DNA from: Paralvinella palmiformis
Taxonomy: Eukaryota; Annelida; Polychaeta; Terebellida; Alvinellidae
DNA: 64,000 nt
NCBI GenBank assembly: GCA_025642065.1
Contig: JAODUP010001050.1
Location: 12,501-76,500 of the forward strand
Reading direction: 5' to 3'
Position 1 is the first letter of the stretch, and each line of letters opens with the position of its first letter. Under the pieces are notes generated by a model, which saw only the letters and a program-made list of their open reading frames with translations, did not search any database and was not told the DNA's origin. Below, one piece after another: positions 55,182 through 64,000 of the stretch. Made by a program: the position numbers and the translations under genes.

Positions 55182-56349
55182 ATTGTCTTCTTTACTTAGC
55201 GTCCGAAAACATAAAATATATCCAATGAGGGCTAAAGGTATTTATTTAGTTGCACTCAGTGTCTCCTCATTACATAAAGAGGAGTATTAACCTATTAATT
55301 AAAAACATTATTTTAATGATAGATAAATATTATGATTTTCGGAAATCGTTTATCATGAATTTTGCATAGATAATGCCGATGTATTTACATAAATACAATT
55401 AGACTACTTTTTGATTTGCGGAGATGGTAAACCATTGCCCTCGGCCAATCAAATTGGAGGATATCGTGATTGATGATCACACACAATTGATATACATTGT
55501 ATATATCTGGTAGAGTGCGGATATATATATATATATATATATATACTATTATTCTGATTGTTTACCCTGCCGATCACTGTCTAGTCATGATGCTGGAGCT
55601 TTTCCCTACATTCATGGTATAAAGGTAATGTTAGAAACAGGTTTGTAGTTTTTCAAGACATCTTGATCTAATCACTAATATTTCTATGGTGGTCGAATTT
55701 GTACCTTCTTTAAAGATGGAAAATGGGAGTCATTCACAAATATTTTAAAATAACAATATCTCACCATACACAATACACTAAGCGGTGTTCGTATTGTCGC
55801 TAGAGCAATAACTCACTAAGGTTACCACACAGTTGGATATAGCACGTTGAAAGTTAATTCAGAAGGAGAAGAAAAACCAAACAAACCAACACACTAATCC
55901 AGAAATAACAAAAATCAAAACATCAGAAATACAGACGTACTTATACATGGTCAGTTTTATCTTTATTTTGAAGAAAACATTTAGTGCGGTCAGTAATGGA
56001 ATTATTTGGGACATATATGGGTTGACATTACCTAAGTATGAAGCAACTTCGTTTGTTCAGTGTTACCAGAACTCCGATTTGATGGCATGTTGCTAGAAAA
56101 ATGAAGGTATATAGTATACTGTAACGGAACTCCCGGGTTCATGGGATCGAATTCCTTTAATATTCATGTTAGGGGGCAAGGTTCATCCTTCACCAGATGG
56201 GTTTTTACTTAATCATATTATTTTAGTAGGCATTAGTCACTCGACTAGGAGTTCCCGATGGGACCAGCGTTGAACATAAATATGCAATCATTCACATACT
56301 TACTACTCATCTGTACTATTACTACTACTACTATTACTACTGCTATATA

Positions 56350-56392
<43 letters not shown>

Positions 56393-56949
56393 CTTGCTAT
56401 GGAATGCTATCATGGTAGTACATCATAAATAATGAATACTCGATATTCATGCCTCTGTAATTTATTAATATATCAAAATTACCTTATTTATGTAATTTGT
56501 TTCACAAAGTTTAAAAAGAAGTACTCCGGTTTGGATTAGTAGTTTGCCCACAATTGTCCGTGTGGTCGTCGTTTTGGTGACATAATTGGGTAAATGTTGC
56601 ATTATAGATAAATCAAAGGGAGTAGTTCTTGCATATGCTTCATGTAAGCGCAAACGAAATAATAAAATGTGAGCCAGGTCTGAAAAGACAGCGCCGAAGC
56701 TATTCTACACTTTTTATGACGTCATTAGCAAAAAGACGATGCCGACATACCTGTTAGAATTCGGTTATAAATAGAAGGCTAGGGTTCGAGTGCCACTTCT
56801 ATTGGCAAATAATTGTCAAGTCTCTGGGCCGCGGTTCTCCGAATGATACGATCGAACTATGTATATGCCCATTGAAAAAGTATACTAACTGATAACAAAA
56901 TAAATATTTTAAATATCAAAAGAATCAGTGACACGTTTGGCACAATTAA
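53561..56949. other. AT-rich intergenic region
   Basis: (TA)n at 55143-55179, 55523-55546 and 56351-56392. No gene, SINE or LINE recognised. Confidence 0.55.
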
Positions 56950-59900
56950 CTTAATAATAATAATAATGTATATTTAATAAAGCGCCCTTACTAGCAGGAG
57001 CCATTCAAAGACGCTGTACAAATAATATGTAATATAACACCCCAAATAATATGTCTGTAAAAACCCTGTTAGTGATTTAAAAGATATTAATTATTTATCG
57101 GTGAAAACGACCTAAAATAGGTGTGTTTTTAGAAGAGATTTAAAATTTCCAAGAGACGACGCATTTCGAATATTTGCTGGCAACCTATTTCACAAAGTGG
57201 GGGTTGCAACACTAAACGTACAATCACCATATGACTTGAGCCGAGACACTGGCACCTGCAATAGTATCTGACTGGATGATCTGAGTTTTCGGGATGACTT
57301 TCTAATGGAAACCAGTTCACACAGGTATTCTGGCGCCATATCATTAATAGATTTATAAGTTATTAACAGAATCTTGAAATGGATACGCTGTCTAACAGGT
57401 AGCCAATGCAGTTTTTGAAGAATTGGGGTGATATGATCATATTTTCTAGTATTTGTTACAATGCGAGCTGCACTATTCTGAATTCGCTGAATGCGATTAA
57501 TGTTATAATCAGATATGCCATATAACAGGGAGTTACAATAGTCTATATGAGATGTAACAAAGGCATGGACTACAGTTACAAGTGATTCTTGTGTCAAGAA
57601 ACACTTGTAAATAGTGGATGTTCTTAAGATGGTAGTAGGCAGCTCGGCACACTGATGTGATATGTTCATGCATGTTAATACATTGGTCAAAAATAACCCC
57701 TAGATTTTTTATTGACCCATTAGGGGTAATCGAAGATGCACCCTTCTGTAATGCTGGTGTCTTTAGGGATTTAACACAATGTGGTGATGCCAAATATAAA
57801 ATATTTGTTTTATTATCATTTAGTTTTAGAAGATTTTTAGTCATCCATAGTGGAATATCGGCAATACAATGTTCTAAATTCTTCAAGGAAGAGGAGAAAT
57901 TTAACTCATTGTCAGAATCCAGTGATATATACAGCTGTCATCAGCATATAAGTGATATTTAACCCCATATCGCTGCGCAATGATCCCAAGAGGGCGGGTA
58001 TACATTGTGAAAACCAGAGGAGCAACAACTGAACCCTGTGGTACACCAGAAATAAGAAAAACTGAACTTTAGATAAAATACCATGAACAGACACTCTCTG
58101 GGGGCGTTGTTCCAGATAGGATCTAAACCATTCAAATACTTTACCTGACAGACCAAACATGTCTTTTAACCTAGAGAAAAGTACATTATGGTCAACTGTA
58201 CCAAATGCAGCAGACAGGTCCAGACGAACAAGTATTACTGGCTTACCTTGATCAATTGACATCATAATATAATTTTTCACTCGAACCAAGGCTGTTTCAG
58301 TGCTGTGACCAATTTTATAGGCAGACTGTAGTGATTCATTAAGGTTATTATTGATTAAATATTTGTTTAGATGGAAAGCAACTGCCTTTTCTATAACTTT
58401 AGATAAAAATGTAAGATTTTAAACAGGTCTGTAATTGTTTAGAATATTACAGTCCACAGTGTGGTTTTTTATTAATGGTTTTACAAGGGCAGCTTTCATG
58501 GATCTTGGGAAAACACTCAGAGATAATGATTTATTAACTATATTTGTAATTGGGTTTATCAGAACGTCCAGACAATCTTTCACAAGCCATGTAGGCATAG
58601 GGTCAACTGCACAGAAAGCATTAGATGACCTTTTCAGCAACTGTCTGATATCAGTCTGTAAAAGGCTCAAATGTATCCATCATAGATATGCAGGACTCTT
58701 CTACCAATGGCTTATCCTGTGATAAGGTGCTGGACTGGAGCCCACTATGTATATTTAATATTTTTTGACAGAAGAAGTTATTAAAACAATGGGCCATATC
58801 TTTATCTGAGTTGATATTATTTGGGAGGACAGTTTGACTTTTATGTAATACATTATTCACAACACTGAAACAGTCCTTTTATTTCCCTTGGATGCTTTGA
58901 TCTTTTTATTATAATATTCAGATTTAGCAGAAGGAAGGGTATTTTTAAGAAGAACTTTACTGACCTTGAACATTTCAAAATGAACAGACAAACTGGTCCT
59001 GATCCACAGCCACTCATATTACCTTCTGTGTCTCTTTGCAGCCTGTATGTTCTTATTATACCATGGAAGCATTGGTCTGCTTGGCATTTCCTTTGTCCTT
59101 AAAGGTGCATGTTGATCTACAATGTCTCTCGTTGTACTATCATAGAGATCCACCAGATGATCCACATCATCCGGTGGATCCAATACCAGAGAAGAGACTC
59201 GCAGATCAGCAAGAAAAGCCTCCTTGTCAATTGACTTATATCTTCTATATGAAATAACTTTAGCTGAAACAGATTGTTTCTGTAAAGATACATTAATGTT
59301 AACAAGGAAATGATCAGACAGCATGGAAGACACAGACACACCCTTAATCAAATTGTCATCATCACGGGAAATGACAAGACCTAAGATATGACCATGTCTG
59401 TGTGTTCTTTCTTGGACATGCTGCCTGAGATTGGCAGATCTAAGAATGTCAGCCAGTTGTTTGGTATCTGCATTCTTATGGCAGTCCCAATGTATATTGA
59501 AACCACCCAAGATCAACAGATGACCACTATTGGTAGCAAGAGAGTCAACAAATCCCGAAAATTCCTTGAAGAAATCTGTTGCTTTCAGGCCATTTTTCTT
59601 ATTGGGATGTAATCGGTAGATACTAGCTACACGAACACTTCTCCCCCCAGATACAAAAGTCAGTTGGAAATTTTCAAAAGACTTAGCCTGAAAACGCAAA
59701 TGGGTTTCACATCTGAAAGAATCACGGGGGAGAACAATGCCGACCCCCACCTTTCTTGTGAATCCGAGCTGCATGATGGAATGCATATCCAGCTGGAGTC
59801 ACATCACCAACAATTTTCTGGTCTGAAACATTACAAGTCAGCCAAGTCTCTGTAATGATAAGAGCATCAAGATCCATATCCTTAACAACATAAGATATTT

Positions 59901-60170
59901 CATCAGATTTATTACAGATCGACTGACAGTTAATAAGACCAATACTTACATTTTGTACAGCTGTGCCATTATATGGTGTTATTGGCAGAGTGATCAAATT
60001 ACTTGCATCAGACCCAATCTGCTTTGGATGTTTTCCATTACGTGGGCGCATCGCTAAATAAGTGGTATTACCACCATAGGGTTGTAAGGCAAGCAACTGA
60101 TCTCTAGTATAAAAAACCGAGTTCTTATGGGAAACACTGGAGTGGGCGATAATATAGGGCGTCAAATGAG
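56950..60170 (-). mobile_element. Nearly complete non-LTR retrotransposon (CR1/Jockey-type LINE), frameshifted
   Basis: Read on the minus strand: endonuclease from about 60165 (IGLINCQSICNKSDEI, IITETWL), then GGFNIHWD (a G where the usual D of GDFN sits) and SDHFLVNI; reverse transcriptase with AVDPMPTWLVKDCL, LVRLDLSAAFGTVDHNVL (motif A, second Asp changed to Gly), FEWFRSYLEQRPQRV, YADD at 57948-57937, NYCNSLLYG-like DYCNSLLYG and HWLPVRQRI; 3' end with AATAATAATAATG. Multiple frameshifts and stops, so not active. Relatives in the window: 27360, 32000, 46885. Confidence 0.9.
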
Positions 60171-60537
60171 CAGTTAAAAAGAAAATACAAGAAATACAAA
60201 ATAACTAAATATAATCATTTATATTAATATAAGCTAAATCTATATTACATAATATGCAAAATACACCAGTTTCATTGGTGTAACTTATCTAATAGCTGAA
60301 CTATCCGAGAAATATTCCGTGCCATTACATCGAGAGCCAGTCATACTTCCCGCCACTTTAATATATTCTTAGTCATAAGCAATATTTTTCTCATTTGGAA
60401 ATTAGGTTGACAATTTTACTAATCGTCCTATTTCACTAATTCATTTATTTTTACAACTAACCAGCCTACACTACATTATATACGGATTATCACATTTTTC
60501 ATTTAGACACATTTCTCAGGTTATATTTACGGACAAA
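60171..60537 (+). promoter_or_regulatory. Short upstream region of the decarboxylase
   Basis: Only about 370 bases separate the LINE 5' end from the start codon. A TATA-like TATATAC lies at 60477-60483, 55 bases before ATG 60538. Confidence 0.4.
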
Positions 60538-60738
60538 ATGAACGCATCAGAATTCAGAAAACGCGGAAAGGAGATGGTTGACTATATTGCTGATTATATG
60601 GAAGACATCGAAACGCGGAGAGTATTGCCCGAAGTACAGCCGGGATATCTGCGAGAAATGCTGCCAAAGACTGCGCCAAGAAAGGGCGAAAAGTGGGAGA
60701 ACATCATGAGAGATGTCAATAACGCTATCATGCCCGGT
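60538..60738 (+). CDS. Decarboxylase exon 1
   Basis: 67 codons from ATG to IMPG; donor GTAAGT. Confidence 0.93.
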
Positions 60739-63700
60739 GTAAGTAATGATGCCATGTTGATACCTTAAATTTAGAAGTTCAAGTATCTAAATTTAATGAT
60801 AACTATTTTAAGTATTAGGCATATTTCATGTAACTCGATAACCCTTGTCATAAAACGCATTCTTCTGCAGATAACTCATTGGCAACATCCCCGTTTTCAT
60901 GCCTATTTCCCGGCTGGTAATTCCTATCCATCGATATTGGGAGATATGCTCTCAAATGCCATAGGTTGTATTGGATTTTCGTGGGTAAGGTTTTCAAGAA
61001 AATATTTGAATAGCCAATTTTTTCATTAAGATAATGCACGTATTCGATTCAGGATATGTTCGCAAATACACTTCGAATTATTAAATTATTATTTAGTTCA
61101 TATTATCGGCATCTTCCAGGCTGCTAGCCCTGCATGCACAGAATTGGAAACGCTCGTCATGGACTGGCTTGGTAAGTCTGATGTAGAATGTTTCGCATGA
61201 TTGCATCCTGGGGAATTTATTAAAAACATTGTGGAAGTAGCAGGCTAATTCTCAGCTTTTTCCCAATCTTTAACCGATTACAGCCAAGATGATAGGACTA
61301 CCACCTGTATTTCTCCACGAGAATGGTATCGGTGGAGGCGTTATTCAGGTACTTCGATGTTGAATTAATCATCAGATTCGTACAACTGTGTCACAATTTA
61401 ATATATAGCGTTAAATTCCATTGGAACAATATTGGTATGAATATTACGGTCTTTGTCTGTTTACAAATAAGTATACAAATTCTTAGATTTAACTAGCTCC
61501 AGATGTTTCTCAAACTTTCAATTTCTAGGGGTGGTTATCTATCGAAAAGCAACGTTGAAGCGGCTGCGCTTCGAGTTTTGAACCTATGAATACTGATATT
61601 TATTGTGATGTGTGCATTATACTTTTGTATGTTCAGAGAATCTGTATTACTCCTGTCCTATCATATGCCATCAAATATGTAAATGTCGTTTTATGGAAAT
61701 CCGTAAATCTAGTCTGGTTGGGATTAAACGCCAGAGACGCCGGACGGGGTTGTTAAACAGGCTAAACATAATAATAGTTAAGCTTAATTTAACAGCTATT
61801 TTAAATGTGTTCCTTACCGATAAAAACATTCCTTTTGTATTACTTCCACGGCTTTTGCAACCAATGACACAAGAAGAATTCACCGTGATTATAAACCTGA
61901 TTTTAGCAGTTTGCTTTCCTTTTTGCCCCATCTGAAGTTGCAGCCTGTTTGCACGGTCTAGTTTTCATTCAGGTCAATGGTGTCTATCTTGTCATGTAGG
62001 TTTGTTGATTTAATTATTACAACTATTCTAATATTTCGCTACTATACAATTCCAATACTTTTAAGCTTAAAGTCTAAGATACAGCAGTACGTATCGTAGT
62101 TGTAGAACTTATGTATATCAACGCGCACGCATCTTTTCTGATAAGCAAGTCGTTGGCAGTGTTCTTGCACTGCATGGTACCAGAATTGTTTTATTGTGAC
62201 ATATATAATTGTGACGACATATTATTTGGAAAATTGATTTGGGTGTTGATTTACTCAATTATTTTGTCTGAAATTTAATTTAATATGTGTTTGTGTGGAC
62301 GATACGTTTGGCTTGCTAAAATTTAAATGCTTATACTTTATTAAAACGCGCCTTTTCACATTTATCCAATAACAATTACTCTGTCACATAATCGGACATT
62401 ATTCCCTCAGGACATAATCCCCTAGGACAATATCTCCCCCCCAGGGCATAAATGAAAGGGAAACACACATGATCTATCATATCTTTGCATACAATGTTTT
62501 GTTGTAATTATTTTAAGTTAGATCAGTTTCCTTATTATATAACACAAAACGTATGACTAATTCTAACTCGCCTTAAAATTATCCAATTGCTAATCAATAA
62601 GGAAATTGATTAGCAATTGTTGCTGATAATGTTTTTATTAAAACAAATTGTTCACGGAAATGCTAACTATTTTAAATCGTTTAGGGTTCAGCAAGTGACT
62701 GTGTCCTCGTCAGTCTATTAGCAGCGCGTTTTGCCGCTATAAAAGATTTGAAGAGCAAATTTCCATTTGTTGAAGATGGAGTACTTCTCTCTCGCATGGT
62801 CGCTTATCGCTCTAAGCTGGTATGTAATGTTGTTACTTTTACTTTCTAGACAGTTCGACATACAAAACCATTTAGAATTAATTTTTGCCAAACATTAATC
62901 ATCCACATGTGGCCGAAGACCATATGCTAGTTATCATAGTGTGATACTGATCACTGCTTAGGCACATTCCTGCGTTGAGAAAGCTGCCATGATAGCCATG
63001 GTGAAGATGAGGGAGTTGGACACGGATGACAAATTTTCACTGCGTGGAGCAACGCTTCAGAGGGCCATAGACGTAAGTTCATAAATCCCTCCAATGTTTA
63101 TCAATAATAAAACCATAAATTGTTTGAGGCTTTTTCTTTGAAAACCCAGCAAAGACACGGGTATGAAGAATTGTATTGGCTACAGCTCCAATAGTCGAAG
63201 TTACTTTCATCAAGAGACTATGCCCAATTGTTGGCTGCTTGTCCTTAAGTGCTTTTATTCTCTCTCTATATTTTAGGAAGACAGGAAACTTGGCCTCATT
63301 CCATTCTTTGTAAGTATAAACAAATATGTCGTAAATAGTTGTATTAAGTCGGGATAATTAAATTTACCGATACATCGGTATAAATGATAGTTTTTTGTTT
63401 TCAGTTACTTCTTAAAACCCACAGGATGTTACAACAGACTAATTATATACGCAGGACATTTGTGTTAAATAGAATTATCTATTTACTGTAGTAACACATA
63501 TTCAAACTGTTAATTGTGCTAAATATTCACCTGAATTCGTGATGCGGTTAGAGAAATGGAAGAAATATTTAAAAATTTATTAGGATAAAACTATTGATTA
63601 TGCTACTTATTGACCCAAGGTCATGATGCGGTTAAAGAAACGAAAGAAATATTTGTTTTAATTTGAAACTTCTTTCTTATGTACCTTCGTAGCATTGCGC

Positions 63701-64000
63701 TGATTCAATAATAAATTACTTCATATAATTCCACATTTCTACCTAGCTTAGTTTCGGGCTGTTACACAATTGCATCTGCAAGATAATCTTCGAGGAATAC
63801 GCAACTGTCATTCGTGTAAATTATATAACCTTTCCAGGTAATGTTTCATCTCACCCGATGGATTCTTTGTATTCCAGGTGTGTGCCACTTTAGGCACAAC
63901 AGCCGTCTGTTCTTTCGATAACCTGGATGAGCTCGGCTTGATTTGTGAACGCGAAAATCTCTGGCTACATGTTGATGCTGCCTACGCTGGCAGCGCTTTT
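60538..64000 (+). CDS. Tyrosine/aromatic-L-amino-acid decarboxylase, 5' part (runs off window)
   Basis: A pyridoxal-phosphate (group II) decarboxylase making a biogenic amine (tyramine, dopamine, serotonin or histamine depending on substrate); cytosolic. Exons: 60538-60738, 60871-60984, 61120-61171, 61284-61348, 62685-62819, 62962-63072, 63277-63309, 63878-64000; all phases agree (278 residues). Family marks: [17 protein letters not shown] start, [53 protein letters not shown] (cofactor-stacking His), FVCATLGTT and [11 protein letters not shown] (the Asp that pairs with the cofactor). The lysine that binds the cofactor lies past the window. PRKGEKW, FPAGN and [11 protein letters not shown] favour tyrosine decarboxylase over DOPA or histidine decarboxylase, but substrate cannot be settled from this half. 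Confidence 0.93.
60871..60984 (+). CDS. Decarboxylase exon 2
   Basis: [20 protein letters not shown] to CIGFSW; acceptor CTGCAG, donor GTAAGG. Confidence 0.93.
61120..61171 (+). CDS. Decarboxylase exon 3
   Basis: [17 protein letters not shown]; acceptor TTCCAG, donor GTAAGT. Confidence 0.92.
61284..61348 (+). CDS. Decarboxylase exon 4
   Basis: [20 protein letters not shown] then IQ; acceptor TTACAG, donor GTACTT. Confidence 0.92.
62393..62452. repeat. Degenerate 16-bp tandem repeat, about four units
   Basis: Units of the form GGACATAATCCCCTAG: CGGACATTATTCCCTCA, GGACATAATCCCCTAG, GACAATATCTCCC, GGGCATAAATG. Confidence 0.65.
62584..62619. repeat. Perfect 15-bp inverted repeat (hairpin)
   Basis: CAATTGCTAATCAAT, loop AAGGAA, then the exact reverse complement. 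Confidence 0.9.
62685..62819 (+). CDS. Decarboxylase exon 5
   Basis: [20 protein letters not shown] to MVAYRSKL; acceptor GTTTAG, donor GTATGT. Confidence 0.93.
62962..63072 (+). CDS. Decarboxylase exon 6
   Basis: [20 protein letters not shown] to ATLQRAID; acceptor GCTTAG, donor GTAAGT. Confidence 0.93.
63277..63309 (+). CDS. Decarboxylase exon 7 (microexon, 33 bases)
   Basis: [11 protein letters not shown]; acceptor TTTTAG, donor GTAAGT. Confidence 0.9.
63310..63877 (+). other. Decarboxylase intron 7
   Basis: AT-rich; GGTCATGATGCGGTTA(G/A)AGAAA-like segments at about 63538 and 63619 form a short direct repeat. No other feature seen. Confidence 0.5.
63878..64000 (+). CDS. Decarboxylase exon 8 (cut by window end)
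   Basis: [20 protein letters not shown] to [11 protein letters not shown]; acceptor TTCCAG. Confidence 0.93.
   Translation, partial: MCATLGTTAVCSFDNLDELGLICERENLWLHVDAAYAGSAF

Larger units (their letters stand above)
61349..62684 (+). other. Decarboxylase intron 4
   Basis: 1.3 kb, AT-rich. Contains a short degenerate tandem repeat at 62393-62452 and a perfect hairpin at 62584-62619. The 107-residue open frame at 61612-61935 shows no motif. Confidence 0.6.

Noticed and set aside
61612..61935. 107-residue open frame in the decarboxylase intron
   Set aside because: No motif, and it lies inside a well-supported intron.

Overview
The window reads as nuclear DNA of an intron-rich invertebrate, most likely a lophotrochozoan and probably a mollusc. 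This rests on short exons with GT-AG introns, many tRNA-derived SINEs, a CR1/Jockey-type LINE family, very long microsatellites, and an animal-type xylose isomerase gene next to an animal cationic amino acid transporter and an aromatic amino acid decarboxylase. The species assignment is inference; no species-specific marker is visible.

Three protein-coding genes can be assembled exon by exon. (1) A CAT-family (SLC7A1-4-like) cationic amino acid transporter on the + strand, 981-26251, has seven coding exons and 728 residues. Its intron 2 is 18 kb and full of repeats, and its last intron is a GC-AG intron. (2) A xylose isomerase on the - strand, about 41691-29488, has fourteen recognisable exons with all the metal-binding and catalytic motifs. 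Its start codon and one exon junction (12/13) do not resolve. (3) The 5' part of a tyrosine/aromatic-L-amino-acid decarboxylase lies on the + strand, from 60538 to the window end, with eight exons (278 residues) visible and the lysine-bearing half missing beyond the edge. The transporter and xylose isomerase converge on a 3.2 kb intergenic stretch that holds an old LINE copy.

Layout: 1-980 GC/CpG-rich upstream region; 981-2539 transporter exons 1-2; 2540-20568 the large intron with (GA)n, (TA)n, (CA)n, two trinucleotide super-arrays, a 12/16-bp minisatellite, several SINEs, and a stray copy of the xylose isomerase first exon; 20569-26251 transporter exons 3-7; 27360-28850 decayed LINE with a nested SINE; 29488-41691 xylose isomerase with a hAT-like element, a hairpin MITE and SINEs in its introns; 42490-49020 transposon and repeat debris, including a MULE-type transposase fragment and a broken copy of an uncharacterised multicopy protein family; 49753-51776 a long inverted duplication; 52480-53560 a GC-rich unique stretch; 56950-60170 a nearly complete but frameshifted LINE; then the decarboxylase.

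The three genes are not a metabolic cluster in the bacterial sense; they are neighbours with unrelated roles (amino acid uptake, sugar isomerisation, biogenic amine synthesis). The most unusual observations are the duplicated xylose isomerase exon 24 kb away, whose homology ends exactly at the splice boundary; the GC-AG terminal intron that would be misannotated as a premature C-terminus; the 0.2 kb inverted duplication; and a SINE whose B box has been replaced by a copy of DNA lying 0.5 kb away.
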